A stretch of DNA of 64,000 nt from Frigoribacterium sp. VKM Ac-2836 (GTDB lineage Bacteria; Actinomycetota; Actinomycetes; Actinomycetales; Microbacteriaceae), in NCBI RefSeq assembly GCF_013248995.1, contig NZ_JABRPK010000003.1, positions 115,422 to 179,421 of the forward strand. The letters run 5' to 3'. Under the pieces are notes generated by a model. That model did no database searches. It saw only the letters and a list, made by a program, of their open reading frames with translations, and was not told the DNA's origin. A program made the position numbers and the translations under genes. Within the stretch, counting starts at the first letter, position 1. Every line of letters starts with the position of its first letter. Shown piece by piece: positions 34,903 through 45,582 of this stretch.

Positions 34903-35401
34903 CCCGCCATGGTGCCGAAACTTCCTGAGAATTTGCATGCCCATTAGGCAATGGGCCGCCGACATCGCGTATCCTGCAAGAGTCCGATTCGGGTCGGACG
35001 GCCTCGAGAGACACCAGGCACACAACCCCCTGCGAGATCGCGCAGGGTCGCGTCGGGTGCGACCCTCCAGCTGAACCGTGGTGGGGGCCAGGTCCTCTCG
35101 AGACATACGCCTCGTGGCCCCCGCGGTCACGGGGCGTTCCCGCGTGCCCCGACGGTCGCCCGGCATCCGCGTCATTCCTCGACCGCGTGACCCCGACCGC
35201 GTGACCCCGGCTCGGCACGAGCACGAGCACTGCTCGTCCGGTCGGCGTGAGGAATCCGTGAGCATGCGGCCCCCCGCCGTAGGGAGTCCGTGAGGACGCC
35301 CGGCCGGGACGTGCGACAGGTGTCTACTGACTCGCTGTGCCGCACCCGGCACGGCGACCGGCGCGACCGGCCGCACCGCACCTCCTGAACCTGGAGTCAC
35401 C
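34903..35401. other. Long non-coding region upstream of the kdp operon
   Basis: About 500 bp with no supported gene. It contains a tandem 14-mer GACCGCGTGACCCC (35181-35208) and a pair of CCGTGAG blocks near 35256-35296. GACCGGC repeats follow near 35357-35374. A TCTACTGACT stretch near 35323 could be a kdp promoter. No potassium or c-di-AMP riboswitch could be recognised. Confidence 0.5.
35181..35208. repeat. Tandem 14-mer upstream of kdp
   Basis: GACCGCGTGACCCC occurs twice head to tail. Direct repeats at this position could be regulator sites. Confidence 0.6.
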
Positions 35402-35485
35402 GTGCTCGACATCCTCTACGTCGCCCTCGTGGCAGCCGCCTTCGCGGTCGTCGCCCTGATCGCCCGGGGGGTCGAGAAGCTGTGA
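35402..35485 (+). CDS. 27-residue membrane peptide upstream of kdpF
   Basis: A GTG-started ORF of 27 residues ([20 protein letters not shown], then ARGVEKL): one membrane helix with a basic end. Its stop overlaps an in-frame GTG of kdpF. Similar short peptides seem to precede kdpF in other actinobacteria, which supports it being real. It may assist the KdpFABC complex, but that is a guess. The CACCTCCTG repeat-like sequence lies just upstream. Confidence 0.6.
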   Translation: MLDILYVALVAAAFAVVALIARGVEKL

Positions 35486-35487
35486 TC

Positions 35488-35571
35488 GTGTTCGACGTGA
35501 TCGCCGCGGCGCTCGCCGTGGCCGCCCTGGTCTACCTCGTGGTGGCCCTCGTGAAACCCGAGCGGTTCTGA
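35488..35571 (+). CDS. kdpF: K+-transporting ATPase small subunit KdpF
   Basis: A 27-residue peptide ([20 protein letters not shown], then LVKPERF) with one membrane helix and the typical C-terminal KPERF. It stabilises the KdpABC complex in the membrane. The upstream GTG at 35482 is an alternative start overlapping the previous stop. Its stop overlaps the kdpA ATG as TGATG. Confidence 0.85.
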   Translation: MFDVIAAALAVAALVYLVVALVKPERF

Positions 35572-37247
35572 TGGGCGACACCGCGGCCGGTCTGCTGCAG
35601 ATCGGCACCGTCGTCGTCGTGCTCGTGCTGCTCTACCGCCCGCTCGGCGACCACATGGCCCGTGTCTTCACCAGCTCCCGGCACCTGGCCGTCGAACGCG
35701 GCCTCTACCGTGTGATCGGTGTCGACGGCTCGGCCGAGCAGACCTGGCGGGCCTACCTGCGCGGGGTGCTGGCCTTCTCCCTGGTCGGCTTGGCGTTCGT
35801 CTACCTGCTGCAGCGGACGCAGGCGCTGCTGCCCGCCAGCCTCGGATTCCCCGCCGTGCCGCCCGGACTGGCCTTCAACACGGCCGCCAGCTTCGTGACC
35901 AACACGAACTGGCAGTCCTACTCGCCCGACGTCACGCTCGGCTACGCCGTGCAGCTGGGCGGCCTCGTCGTGCAGAACTTCGTCTCGGCCGCCGTCGGCA
36001 TCGCCGTCGCGATCGCCCTGGTGCGGGGTCTCTCCCGCAGCCGGTCGACGACCCTGGGCAACTTCTGGGTCGACCTGACCCGCTCGCTGACCCGCATCCT
36101 GCTGCCCGGCGCCGTCGTCGCCGCCGTCGTGCTGCTGCTCGGCGGGGTGGTCCAGGACTTCGCCGGATTCACCGACGTCACCACCCTCACCGGCGGCAGC
36201 GCCACGATCCCCGGCGGGCCGGTCGCCTCGCAGGAGGCCATCAAGCTGCTCGGCACCAACGGTGGTGGCTTCTTCAACGCGAACTCGGCGCACCCGTTCG
36301 AGAACCCGACGGCGTGGACGAGCCTCGTCCAGGTCGTGCTGATGCTCGCGATCCCGTTCTCGCTGCCGCGCACCTTCGGGCGGATGGTCGGTTCGACGAA
36401 GCAGGGGCTCGCGATCGCGTCGGTCATGTCGATCTTCTTCGCCGTCTCGCTGACGGCGATGACCTGGTTCGAGCTGCGCGGCGCCGGCACGGCGACGCAG
36501 CTCGCCGGCGGCGCGATGGAGGGCAAGGAGGTGCGGTTCGGCATCTGGGGGTCCACCCTGTTCGGGACGACCTCGACCCTGACCTCGACGGGTGCCGTCA
36601 ACTCGATGCACGATTCGTACACCGCGCTCGGCGGCATGATGGCGATGATCAACATGATGCTCGGCGAGATCGCCCCCGGTGGGGTCGGCTCGGGGCTCTA
36701 CGGCATGCTCGTGCTGGCCGTCATCACCGTGTTCGTCGCCGGGCTGCTGGTGGGGCGCACGCCCGAGTACCTGGGCAAGAAGGTCGGGCCGCGCGAGATC
36801 AAGCTCGCCAGCCTCTACATCCTCGTCACGCCGACCATCGTGCTCGCCGGCACGGCGCTGAGCTTCGCGATCCCGGCCGTGCGCGCCGACGTCGAGGGGA
36901 CGTCGATCTGGAACGCGGGGCTGCACGGTTTCAGCGAGGTGCTCTACGCGTTCACCTCGGCCGCCAACAACAACGGCTCGGCCTTCGCCGGCCTGACCGC
37001 GAACACGCCGTGGTTCAACACGGCGCTGGGTCTCGCGATGCTGTTCGGCCGGTTCGTGCCGATCGTGATCGTGCTCGCCCTCGCCGGTTCGTTCGCCGCC
37101 CAGGGGCACACCCCCTCGACCTCGGGCACCCTGCCCACCCACCGGCCGCAGTTCGTGGGCCTGCTCACGAGCGTGGCCTTCGTCATCTCGGCACTGACCT
37201 ACTTCCCGGTGCTTGCACTGGGCCCGCTCGCTGAAGGGCTGAACTGA
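35571..37247 (+). CDS. kdpA: K+-transporting ATPase subunit A
   Basis: A 558-residue membrane protein forming the K+-selective channel of the high-affinity Kdp pump. The conserved selectivity segments are visible: [47 protein letters not shown] and [12 protein letters not shown]. Its length is normal. It overlaps kdpF by 1 nt and is followed by kdpB after 2 nt, so translation is coupled. It works at the cytoplasmic membrane under potassium limitation. Confidence 0.97.
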   Translation: MGDTAAGLLQIGTVVVVLVLLYRPLGDHMARVFTSSRHLAVERGLYRVIGVDGSAEQTWRAYLRGVLAFSLVGLAFVYLLQRTQALLPASLGFPAVPPGLAFNTAASFVTNTNWQSYSPDVTLGYAVQLGGLVVQNFVSAAVGIAVAIALVRGLSRSRSTTLGNFWVDLTRSLTRILLPGAVVAAVVLLLGGVVQDFAGFTDVTTLTGGSATIPGGPVASQEAIKLLGTNGGGFFNANSAHPFENPTAWTSLVQVVLMLAIPFSLPRTFGRMVGSTKQGLAIASVMSIFFAVSLTAMTWFELRGAGTATQLAGGAMEGKEVRFGIWGSTLFGTTSTLTSTGAVNSMHDSYTALGGMMAMINMMLGEIAPGGVGSGLYGMLVLAVITVFVAGLLVGRTPEYLGKKVGPREIKLASLYILVTPTIVLAGTALSFAIPAVRADVEGTSIWNAGLHGFSEVLYAFTSAANNNGSAFAGLTANTPWFNTALGLAMLFGRFVPIVIVLALAGSFAAQGHTPSTSGTLPTHRPQFVGLLTSVAFVISALTYFPVLALGPLAEGLN

Positions 37248-37249
37248 CC

Positions 37250-39430
37250 ATGTCCACACCGACCATCGCTCCCACCACCCCGTCCGAGCCTCCCGCGGCG
37301 ACGACCGGCCCGTCGTCCGACGCGTCGAGCCGTGCCGGTGCCTTCGGGCCGGCCCAGCTGGTCGCGGCCCTCCCCGGTGCCCTGCGCAAGCTCGACCCTC
37401 GCCAGATGTGGCGCAACCCCGTCATGTTCATCGTCGAGGTCGGCGCGGCCTACACGACCGTACTCGCCGTGGCCGGTGCCTTCACCGGCCCACAGACCTC
37501 CGGGGGCTCGGTCGTCCCCGGGTCGTTCACCTGGGCCATCGCGATCTGGCTCTGGCTGACGGTCGTCTTCGCGAACCTGGCCGAGTCCGTCGCCGAGGGG
37601 CGCGGCAAGGCACAGGCCGAGACGCTCCGCGCGACCCGCACGAGCACGACGGCCCGACGCGTGGTGTCGTACGACGCGACGGGCGACGCCTCGGCCGAGC
37701 GCGCCTCCGTCGAGGACGTGTCGTCCGCCGACCTGGCGCTCGGCGACACGGTGGTCGTGGTCGCCGGCGAGCTGGTCCCGGGCGACGGCGACATCGTCCA
37801 CGGCATCGCCTCGGTCGACGAGTCGGCCATCACCGGCGAGTCGGCCCCGGTGATCCGCGAGTCGGGCGGGGACCGCAGCGCGGTGACCGGCGGGACGCGC
37901 GTGCTGTCGGACCGCATCGTCGTCCGCATCACGAGCAAGCCGGGCGAGACCTTCGTCGACCGGATGATCGCGCTCGTCGAGGGCGCCTCGCGGCAGAAGA
38001 CCCCGAACGAGATCGCGCTGAACATCTTGCTCGCCAGCCTGTCGATCGTCTTCGTCGTCGTCACCCTGACCCTGAACCCGATCGCGGGCTACAGCGACGC
38101 CGCGGTCAGCGTCCCCGTGTTGATCGCCTTGTTGGTCTGCCTCATCCCGACCACCATCGGCGCCCTGCTGAGCGCCATCGGCATCGCCGGCATGGACCGA
38201 CTGGTGCAGCGCAACGTGCTCGCCATGTCGGGCCGAGCGGTCGAGGCCGCCGGCGACGTGACGACGCTGCTGCTCGACAAGACCGGCACGATCACCTACG
38301 GAAACCGTCAGGCCGCCCGGTTCACCCAGCTCGACGGGGTGGCCGAGGCCGAGTTGGTCGACGCCGCCGCGACGTCCTCGCTCAGCGACCCCACCCCCGA
38401 GGGCAAGTCGATCGTCGACCTCGCCCTCGTCACGGGCTGGCACCAGGCCGCCGACCTGCGCGGCGAGATCGTCCCGTTCACCGCCCAGACGCGCATGAGC
38501 GGGCTCGACCTGCCCGACGGCACACGCATCCGCAAGGGCGCCGGCGGCTCGGTGATCGCCTGGATCGAGGAGGACCGCCGCCTCGCGTCGACCGAGCACG
38601 ACGAACTGCGGACCCGCATCGACGAGATCTCCGAGGCCGGCGGCACGCCGCTCGTCGTCGCGGTGAAGACGGGTGGCCCGTCCGGCGCGGCTCGCGTGCT
38701 CGGCGTCGTGTACCTCAAGGACGTGGTGAAGACCGGCCTGCGCGAGCGTTTCGCCGAGCTGCGCAGCATGGGCATCCGCACGGTGATGGTGACGGGTGAC
38801 AACCCGCTCACCGCCGCGGCGATCGCGGGCGAGGCGGGCGTCGACGACTTCCTGGCCGAGGCGACCCCCGAGGACAAGCTCGCGCTCATCCGTCGCGAAC
38901 AAGAAGGAGGCGCGCTCGTCGCGATGACCGGCGACGGCACGAACGACGCCCCGGCCCTCGCCCAGGCCGACGTGGGCATGGCCATGAACACGGGCACCTC
39001 GGCCGCCAAGGAGGCCGGCAACATGGTCGACCTCGACAGTGATCCGACCAAGCTGATCGACGTGGTGCGCATCGGCAAGCAGCTGCTGATCACCCGCGGT
39101 GCCCTGACGACGTTCTCGATCGCCAACGACGTCGCGAAGTACTTCGCGATCATCCCCGCCATGTTCGCCGGGGTGTTCCCCGGGCTGGGGCTGCTCAACG
39201 TCATGCAGCTGCATTCGCCGGCCTCGGCGATCCTGTCGGCGATCGTCTTCAACGCTCTCGTCATCGTCGTGCTGATCCCGCTGGCCCTTCGCGGGGTGCG
39301 GTACCGCCCCGCGTCGGCCTCGCAGATCCTGTCGCGCAACCTGCTGGTCTACGGCCTCGGCGGCGTCGTCGCGCCCTTCGTCGGCATCAAGCTGATCGAC
39401 CTCGTCGTCAGTCTGCTGCCCGGCTTCTGA
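37250..39430 (+). CDS. kdpB: K+-transporting P-type ATPase subunit B
   Basis: A 726-residue P-type ATPase that hydrolyses ATP for KdpA. The N-terminal tail is Pro/Ser-rich. [15 protein letters not shown] is the actuator motif. Asp343 in [13 protein letters not shown] is phosphorylated. [14 protein letters not shown] and [19 protein letters not shown] complete the P domain. [17 protein letters not shown] and the last helices are membrane segments. All key residues are present. Confidence 0.97.
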   Translation: MSTPTIAPTTPSEPPAATTGPSSDASSRAGAFGPAQLVAALPGALRKLDPRQMWRNPVMFIVEVGAAYTTVLAVAGAFTGPQTSGGSVVPGSFTWAIAIWLWLTVVFANLAESVAEGRGKAQAETLRATRTSTTARRVVSYDATGDASAERASVEDVSSADLALGDTVVVVAGELVPGDGDIVHGIASVDESAITGESAPVIRESGGDRSAVTGGTRVLSDRIVVRITSKPGETFVDRMIALVEGASRQKTPNEIALNILLASLSIVFVVVTLTLNPIAGYSDAAVSVPVLIALLVCLIPTTIGALLSAIGIAGMDRLVQRNVLAMSGRAVEAAGDVTTLLLDKTGTITYGNRQAARFTQLDGVAEAELVDAAATSSLSDPTPEGKSIVDLALVTGWHQAADLRGEIVPFTAQTRMSGLDLPDGTRIRKGAGGSVIAWIEEDRRLASTEHDELRTRIDEISEAGGTPLVVAVKTGGPSGAARVLGVVYLKDVVKTGLRERFAELRSMGIRTVMVTGDNPLTAAAIAGEAGVDDFLAEATPEDKLALIRREQEGGALVAMTGDGTNDAPALAQADVGMAMNTGTSAAKEAGNMVDLDSDPTKLIDVVRIGKQLLITRGALTTFSIANDVAKYFAIIPAMFAGVFPGLGLLNVMQLHSPASAILSAIVFNALVIVVLIPLALRGVRYRPASASQILSRNLLVYGLGGVVAPFVGIKLIDLVVSLLPGF

Positions 39431-39503
39431 CCCGTCCCCGCCGACTCGACGGGCACGGCGCCTCCTTCGCTTCTCGCACCACCGTTCCGAAAGAAGAACC
39501 GAC

Positions 39504-40109
39504 ATGAACCTCCGCTCCACGCTCCGCCAGTACGGCGTCGCCCTTCGCGCGATGGTGGTCGCCACCGTCGTGCTCGGCCTCGCCTACACGGCCCTCGTCA
39601 CCGGCATCGGGCAGCTCGTCGTGCCGGGCCGGGCGAACGGCTCGCTCGTGACCGTCAACGGCGAGACCGTCGGCTCGTCGCTGATCGGGCAGTCCTTCAC
39701 CGACGCCGACGGCGCCGCCCTGCCCGAGTGGTTCCGGTCCCGCCCGTCGGCCGCCGGTGACGGCTACGACGCGTCCGCCTCGAGCGGCAGCAACCTCGGG
39801 CCCGAGAACGACGACCTGGTCGCCGCGATCGAGCAGCGCCGCGCCGACGTGGCGACCCTCGACGGGGTGGATCCGGCCTCGGTGCCGGTCGACGCCCTGA
39901 CCGCCTCGGGATCGGGCCTCGACCCGCACGTGTCGCCCGAGTACGCGTTCGAGCAGGTCGCCCGGGTGGCAGAGGCCCGCTCGCTGCCCGAGGCCACGGT
40001 GCGCACGCTCGTCGAGCAGCACGTCCAGGGACGCGACCTCGGCTACCTCGGCGAACCGACCGTCAACGTGCTCGAGCTCAACGTGGCACTGGCCGGCCTC
40101 GGTCGGTGA
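39504..40109 (+). CDS. kdpC: K+-transporting ATPase subunit C
   Basis: A 201-residue single-helix membrane protein. The N-terminal helix is about residues 13-33, then the periplasmic-type domain with GSSLIGQSFTD, WFRSRPSAAG, ASGSGLDPHVSPEYAFEQV and LNVALAGL near the end. KdpC raises ATP affinity of the complex. A 73-bp gap with a CGCCTCC copy separates it from kdpB. AAAGAAGAAC precedes the ATG. Confidence 0.95.
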   Translation: MNLRSTLRQYGVALRAMVVATVVLGLAYTALVTGIGQLVVPGRANGSLVTVNGETVGSSLIGQSFTDADGAALPEWFRSRPSAAGDGYDASASSGSNLGPENDDLVAAIEQRRADVATLDGVDPASVPVDALTASGSGLDPHVSPEYAFEQVARVAEARSLPEATVRTLVEQHVQGRDLGYLGEPTVNVLELNVALAGLGR

Positions 40110-40115
40110 CAGGCT
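40110..40115 (+). promoter_or_regulatory. -10 box CAGGCT before kdpD
   Basis: CAGGCT ends 6 nt before the kdpD ATG. It suggests that the sensor genes have their own leaderless transcript. Confidence 0.4.
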
Positions 40116-40121
40116 GAGCGC

Positions 40122-42653
40122 ATGAAGCGAGGGCGGTTGCGGGTGCTCCTGGGGGCGGCACCGGGCGTGGGCAAGACGTACACGATGCTCGAAGAGGGAA
40201 CGCGGTTGCGGTCCGAAGGGGTGGACGTCGTCGTGGCCGTCGTCGAGACGCACGGGCGACGAGCGACCTCAGCACTGGTCGGCGACCTCGAGGTGGTGCC
40301 CCGTCGGACGGTCGGCCACCGCGGCGTCGCGCTCGACGAACTCGACCTGGAGGCGGTGCTCGCGCGGGCACCCCAGCTCGCGCTCGTCGACGAACTCGCC
40401 CACACGAACGCCCCCGGCTCCGCCCACGAGAAACGCTGGCAGGACGTCGAGACCCTGCTCGACGCCGGCATCGACGTCGTCTCGACCGTCAACGTGCAGC
40501 ACGTCGACTCGCTCACCGACGTGGTCGAGCGCATCACCGGGGCGACCCAGCGCGAGACCGTGCCCGACGCCGTGCTGCGCAGCGCCGACCAGGTGGAGCT
40601 CGTCGACCTCGCCCCGCAGGCCCTGCGCGACCGGCTGGCCGAGGGCGTCGTCTACCCGGCCGACCGGGTCGACGCGGCGCTCTCGAACTACTTCCGTCTG
40701 GGCAACCTGACGGCCCTCCGCGAGCTCGCCCTGCTCTGGTTGGCCGACGAGGTGGACAGCGCGCTCAAGGCGTACCGCGACGAACACGGCATCGACAGCA
40801 CGTGGGATGCCCGCGAGCGCGTGGTCGTCGCGCTGACCGGCGGGCCCGAGGGCGAGACGCTGATCCGCCGGGGCGCGCGCATCGCCGCCCGCTCGTCCGG
40901 CGGGGAGCTCGTCGCCGTGCACGTCAGCGCCCAGGACGGCCTGCGGCAGGGAGCGCCCGGAGCCCTCGCCGCTCAGCGCGCCCTGGTCGAGAAGCTCGGC
41001 GGCACCTACCACCAGGTCGTCGGCTCGGACGTGCCCCGCGCGCTCGTCGACTTCGCCCGCGGCGTGAACGCCTCGCAGCTCGTCATCGGCGTCAGCCGGC
41101 GCGGGCGCCTGGCCGCGGCGCTGACCGGCCCCGGCATCGGCTCGACGGTGATCCGCGAGTCGGGCCGCATCGACGTGCACATCGTCACCCACGCCTCGGC
41201 CGGGCGCGACCGGGTGCTGCCCCGACTCGGCGGGGCCCTCTCGCGGCGCCGAGTGGTCGCCGGGTTCGTGCTCGCCCTCGTGGCGGGGCCCCTGCTCACC
41301 GCGCTGCTGGCCGGTCACCGCTCCGAGGACGGCATCGCGGGTACGGTGCTGGTCTTCCAGCTGCTGGTCGTGGTGGTGGCCGTCACAGGGGGCGTCTGGC
41401 CGGCCCTACTGGCGGCACTCCTCTCGGGGGTGACCCTCGACCTCTTCTTCATCGCGCCGATCTACCAGCTGACCATCGCCGAGCCGCTGCACCTGGCGGC
41501 GCTCGTGCTCTACGTGCTCAACGCCGCCATCGTCAGCTACGTCGTCGACCAGGCCGCTCGCCGCAGTCGCGCCGCCGCCCGGGCGCTCGCCGAGACCGAG
41601 CTGCTCGCCACGGTCGCCGGCAGCGTGCTGCGCGGCCAGGACGCCCTGCAGGCCCTGATCGGCCGCACCCGCGAGGCCTTGGGCATGACCCGGGTGCGCG
41701 TCGTCCAGGGCGGGGTCGAGCTGGGGGAGGCGCGGCTCGTCGAGGACGGACGCCCGGCCGGGTCCCCCGAGCAGACCACCACGTCCATCGCCGCGGGAAC
41801 CGACGCGACCCTCGAGCTGACCGGACCCGAGCTCCAGGCAGCCGACCGGCGCCTCCTGGACGTCGTCGCCGCCCAGGTCGAGGCGGCCCTCGAGCACTCC
41901 GAGCTCAGCCGGGCCGCGGGCCAGGTCGCGCCGCTCGCCGAGGTCGACCGCATGCGCAGCGCCCTGCTGGCCGCCGTCGGCCACGACCTGCGTCGCCCGC
42001 TCGCCGCCGCGACGGCCGCCGTGAGCGGACTGCGGCAGACCGACGTCACCTGGAGCGACGCCGACCGCGACGAACTGCTGTCCACCGCCCACGAGAGCCT
42101 CGACTCGCTCTCGACCCTCGTCACCGACCTGCTCGACGTCAGCCGGGTGCAGGCCGGGGCGCTCGCGGTGACGACCACGGACGTCGACCTCGACGAGGTC
42201 GTGCTCGGTGCCCTCGACGAGCTGGGCCTCGGGCCGGCCGACGTCGAACTGGCGCTGCGGGCAACCGTGCCGCCGGTGCGGGCCGACGCGGTCCTGCTGC
42301 AGCGCGTGGTCGTCAACCTGCTCGACAACGCCCTGCGTCACTCGCCGCCGGACGCGAGCGTCCGCATCTCGACGAGCGCCTTCGGCGACCGGGTCGAGTT
42401 GCGTGTCGTGGACCGGGGGCCGGGGGTGCCGGTCGAGCGGCGCGACGAGATCATGGTGGCCTTCCAGCGATTGGGCGACACCGACAACGGCACGGGGCTC
42501 GGGCTGGGCCTGGCGCTGAGCAAGGGGTTCGTCGAGGCGATGGGGGGCACCCTCGCGCTCGACGACACCCCCGGCGGCGGGCTGACCATGGTGGTCGGGC
42601 TGCCGGTGGTGCCCGGGCCGTGCGATGCCGATCGGGTACGGTCGGCCACGTGA
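40122..42653 (+). CDS. kdpD: Potassium sensor histidine kinase KdpD
   Basis: An 843-residue sensor. The N-terminal KdpD domain has Walker A GAAPGVGKTYTMLEEG and VDELAHTNAPGSAHEKRWQD. A USP-like domain follows (about residues 225-360), then four helices (about 370-480), a GAF-like region and the kinase core. The phospho-His is in AAVGHDLRRPLAAATA. The ATPase boxes are VVVNLLDNALRHS and GTGLGLGLALSKGF. It controls kdp expression with KdpE. It overlaps kdpE as GTGA. Confidence 0.96.
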   Translation: MKRGRLRVLLGAAPGVGKTYTMLEEGTRLRSEGVDVVVAVVETHGRRATSALVGDLEVVPRRTVGHRGVALDELDLEAVLARAPQLALVDELAHTNAPGSAHEKRWQDVETLLDAGIDVVSTVNVQHVDSLTDVVERITGATQRETVPDAVLRSADQVELVDLAPQALRDRLAEGVVYPADRVDAALSNYFRLGNLTALRELALLWLADEVDSALKAYRDEHGIDSTWDARERVVVALTGGPEGETLIRRGARIAARSSGGELVAVHVSAQDGLRQGAPGALAAQRALVEKLGGTYHQVVGSDVPRALVDFARGVNASQLVIGVSRRGRLAAALTGPGIGSTVIRESGRIDVHIVTHASAGRDRVLPRLGGALSRRRVVAGFVLALVAGPLLTALLAGHRSEDGIAGTVLVFQLLVVVVAVTGGVWPALLAALLSGVTLDLFFIAPIYQLTIAEPLHLAALVLYVLNAAIVSYVVDQAARRSRAAARALAETELLATVAGSVLRGQDALQALIGRTREALGMTRVRVVQGGVELGEARLVEDGRPAGSPEQTTTSIAAGTDATLELTGPELQAADRRLLDVVAAQVEAALEHSELSRAAGQVAPLAEVDRMRSALLAAVGHDLRRPLAAATAAVSGLRQTDVTWSDADRDELLSTAHESLDSLSTLVTDLLDVSRVQAGALAVTTTDVDLDEVVLGALDELGLGPADVELALRATVPPVRADAVLLQRVVVNLLDNALRHSPPDASVRISTSAFGDRVELRVVDRGPGVPVERRDEIMVAFQRLGDTDNGTGLGLGLALSKGFVEAMGGTLALDDTPGGGLTMVVGLPVVPGPCDADRVRSAT
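42637..42642 (+). promoter_or_regulatory. -10 box TACGGT before kdpE
   Basis: TACGGT ends 7 nt before the kdpE GTG and lies inside the kdpD coding sequence. It is a possible extra promoter for the response regulator alone. Confidence 0.35.
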
Positions 42654-43372
42654 GCGCCGTGAAGATCCTGATCGCCGACGACGACCCGCAGATCCTGCGG
42701 GCGCTCAAGGTGACCCTCGGGGCGCGGGGCTACGACGTCGTCACGGCGGCCGACGGGCGCGAGGCCCTCGACCTCGCGGCGACCCGGCACCCCGACCTCG
42801 TGATGCTCGACCTCGGCATGCCGCACCTCGACGGGGTCGAGGTGATCACCGGCCTGCGCGGCTGGTCGACCGTGCCGATCCTCGTCGTGTCGGGCCGCAC
42901 CGACGCCGCCGACAAGGTCGAGGCGCTGGACGCGGGCGCCGACGACTACGTCACGAAGCCCTTCTCGATGGACGAGTTGCTCGCCCGCATCCGCGCGCAG
43001 ACCCGCCGGCTGCCGTCGGGCACCGACGACGAGCAGCCCGTGGTGACGTTCGGAGACGTGCAGGTCGACCTCGCGGCGAAGACCGTGGTCCGTCGGCCGG
43101 CGGGCGAGTCGGTCCGGCTGACGCCGACCGAGTGGAAGATCCTCGAGCTGCTGCTGCACAGCCCCGACAAGCTGATCTCGCGCGAGACGATCCTGACCGA
43201 GGTCTGGGGGCCGTTCCACGCGAAGGACACCGGGTACCTCCGGCTCTACTTCGCCCAGTTACGGAAGAAGCTCGAACCGGTGCCGGCCGCGCCCCGGCAC
43301 CTCGTCACGGTGCTCGGCATGGGCTACCGCTTCGTGCCCGACGGCGACGCGGAGGTCGCCTCGAGCCCGTGA
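42650..43372 (+). CDS. kdpE: KDP operon response regulator
   Basis: A 240-residue OmpR-type regulator. The receiver starts KILIADDDPQILRALKVTL. The phospho-aspartate is in VMLDLGMPHLDG and the lysine in VTKPFSMDELLARIR. The wHTH domain (about residues 135-235) includes LTPTEWKILELLLHSPDKLI and LVTVLGMGYRFVPDG. The GTG overlaps the kdpD stop. GTG at 42659 is an alternative start. Confidence 0.95.
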   Translation: MSAVKILIADDDPQILRALKVTLGARGYDVVTAADGREALDLAATRHPDLVMLDLGMPHLDGVEVITGLRGWSTVPILVVSGRTDAADKVEALDAGADDYVTKPFSMDELLARIRAQTRRLPSGTDDEQPVVTFGDVQVDLAAKTVVRRPAGESVRLTPTEWKILELLLHSPDKLISRETILTEVWGPFHAKDTGYLRLYFAQLRKKLEPVPAAPRHLVTVLGMGYRFVPDGDAEVASSP

Positions 43373-43502
43373 CCCCGGCACCCCCGACATCCTCACGGTT
43401 CCCTAACGCCGGGCGTCACCACGAGGAGGCGCGCGAGGCCTAACGTGAGAGCGCGCGTGCCTGCACCCCGGCCCGTGCGCCCCGCACGTCCGAGGAGGAC
43501 CC

Positions 43503-45482
43503 GTGTCCGCGCAACCCGAGTCACCCGCCAGGGTCGAACCGTCGACCCGTCCCGAGAACGGCCGGCGGATGCGCAGCTGGTTGCTGCACGGGCTCACCGA
43601 GACCGCGGGCACGCACCAGGGCCCGCACGCCGAGGTGCCCGAGAAGACCCACTCGTGGTGGCGGGTGATGTGCCTGACCGGCGTCGACTACTTCTCGACC
43701 CTGGGCTACCAGCCGGCCATCGCCGCCGTCGCGGCCGGACTGCTCTCTCCTCTCGCGACCATCGTGCTCGTGCTCCTGACCCTGTTCGGCGCGCTGCCGG
43801 TGTACCGCCGGGTCGCCCGCGAGAGCCCCCGCGGCGAGGGGTCGATCGCCATGCTCGAGCGGCTGCTGCCCTGGTGGGGCGGCAAGCTCTTCGTCCTCGT
43901 GCTGCTCGGCTTCGCCGCCACCGACTTCATGATCACCATCACCCTGTCGGCGGCCGACGCCACCGCGCACGCGGTCGAGAACCCGTTCGCCCCGGCCTGG
44001 TTCCACGGGGCCGAGGTGCCGCTGACCCTCGTGCTCGTCGCGTTGCTCGCCGCGGTCTTCCTCCGGGGCTTCCGCGAGGCGATCGGCATCGCCGTCGTGC
44101 TCGTCGCGGTCTTCTTGACGCTCAACCTCGTGGTGATCGCGGTCTCGCTGTTCCACATCGGCGAGAACCCGGTCGTCATCGGCAACTGGTGGGACGCCCT
44201 GACGGCCCAGCACGGCAACCCGTTCGTCATGGTCGGCATCGCGCTGATCGTGTTCCCGAAACTGGCCCTCGGTCTGTCGGGCTTCGAGACCGGCGTGGCC
44301 GTCATGCCGCAGATCACCGGCGACGCCACCGACACCCCGGCCAAGCCCGTCGGTCGCATCCGAGGGGCCCGTCGTCTGCTCGCCACGGCGGCCATCATCA
44401 TGAGTTCGTTCCTGATCCTGTCGAGCTTCGTGACGACCCTGTTGATCCCACAGGCCGAGTTCCAGGCCGGCGGGTCGGCCAACGGCCGCGCCCTGGCGTT
44501 CCTCGCGCACCAGTACCTCGGGGACGGTTTCGGCACGCTGTACGACGTCAGCACGATCTGCATCCTCTGGTTCGCCGGGGCGTCGGCCATGGCCGGACTG
44601 CTGAACCTCGTGCCGCGCTACCTGCCGCGCTACGGCATGGCGCCGCAGTGGGCCCGGGCGGTCCGACCGCTCGTGATCGTCCTCACGGTCATCGCCTTCG
44701 TCATCACCATCGTGTTCGAGGCCGACGTGGACGCCCAGGGCGGGGCCTACGCGACGGGGGTGCTCGTGTTGATCACCAGCGCCTCCGTGGCGGTGACGCT
44801 GTCGGCGCGCCGGGCGCGCCAGCGCAAGCGCACCATCGGCTTCGGTGTCGTCGCCCTGGTGTTCGTCTACACGACGATCACCAACGTCGTCGAGCGGCCC
44901 GACGGCGTGCGCATCGCCGCGATCTTCATCATCGGCATCATCGCCGTGTCACTCGTCTCTCGTGTGCAGCGGTCGTTCCAGCTGCGGGCGACCTCGGTCA
45001 CCCTCGACGACACCGCTCTCGCGTACGTTCGCGAGGACGCCGACGAGTACGGCACGATCCGCGTCATCGCTCACGAACCCGGGCGCGAGGTCGCCGAGAT
45101 CTACAAGAAGAAGTTGATGGCCGAACGCAAGTACAGCGGCATCCCGCAACGGTCACCCGTGATCTTCCTCGAAGTGCACAAGGGGGACTCCTCGAACTTC
45201 GAGGAGGACCTCGTGGTGACCGGCCACGCCCTGCACGGTTACCGGGTGCTGCGCACCACGAGCGGTGCCGTGCCGAACGCCATCGCCAGCGTGCTGCTGG
45301 CGATCCGTGACGAGACCGGCGTCGTGCCCGACATCTACTTCGAGTGGACCGAGGGCAACCCGCTGTCGAACATGGGGCGGTTCTTCTTGACCGGGGTGGG
45401 CGAGGTCGCACCCGTGACGCGCGAGGTGCTGCGCCGGGCCGAGCCGTCTCGCGGACGCCGCCCCGACGTGCACGTCAGCTAG
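43503..45482 (+). CDS. KimA-like APC-family permease, probable K+ importer
   Basis: A 659-residue permease with 12 predicted helices and a C-terminal cytosolic domain of about 200 residues. The stretch [20 protein letters not shown] and [20 protein letters not shown] match the KimA branch of the APC superfamily. In B. subtilis KimA is a K+/H+ symporter controlled by c-di-AMP. Its place right after kdpDE supports potassium transport here. The GTG start has a GGAGGA site 5 nt upstream. A KdpE link is possible but unproven. Confidence 0.85.
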   Translation: MSAQPESPARVEPSTRPENGRRMRSWLLHGLTETAGTHQGPHAEVPEKTHSWWRVMCLTGVDYFSTLGYQPAIAAVAAGLLSPLATIVLVLLTLFGALPVYRRVARESPRGEGSIAMLERLLPWWGGKLFVLVLLGFAATDFMITITLSAADATAHAVENPFAPAWFHGAEVPLTLVLVALLAAVFLRGFREAIGIAVVLVAVFLTLNLVVIAVSLFHIGENPVVIGNWWDALTAQHGNPFVMVGIALIVFPKLALGLSGFETGVAVMPQITGDATDTPAKPVGRIRGARRLLATAAIIMSSFLILSSFVTTLLIPQAEFQAGGSANGRALAFLAHQYLGDGFGTLYDVSTICILWFAGASAMAGLLNLVPRYLPRYGMAPQWARAVRPLVIVLTVIAFVITIVFEADVDAQGGAYATGVLVLITSASVAVTLSARRARQRKRTIGFGVVALVFVYTTITNVVERPDGVRIAAIFIIGIIAVSLVSRVQRSFQLRATSVTLDDTALAYVREDADEYGTIRVIAHEPGREVAEIYKKKLMAERKYSGIPQRSPVIFLEVHKGDSSNFEEDLVVTGHALHGYRVLRTTSGAVPNAIASVLLAIRDETGVVPDIYFEWTEGNPLSNMGRFFLTGVGEVAPVTREVLRRAEPSRGRRPDVHVS

Positions 45483-45516
45483 CCCCCTGCCCCCGCCCCC
45501 CTGCCCCCCGCCCCAC

Positions 45517-45582
45517 GATGAACCACTTCGGGGACGAAAACCCGCGCCCCGCGCACGTCTTTCGTCCCCGATGTGGTTCATC
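45517..45582. repeat. Palindrome with GAACCAC/GTGGTTC arms, left of the AbiEi-like gene
   Basis: The arms at 45517-45539 and 45560-45582 are inverted with one mismatch (GATGAACCACTTCGGGGACG against its partner). The right arm supplies the stop codon of the AbiEi-like gene. A related element lies at 46725-46786, on the other side of that gene, and a third at 54070-54129. Confidence 0.75.

Noticed and set aside
34903-35401. c-di-AMP riboswitch upstream of kdp
   Set aside because: None of the conserved ydaO core blocks could be found by eye in either orientation, so no riboswitch is claimed.
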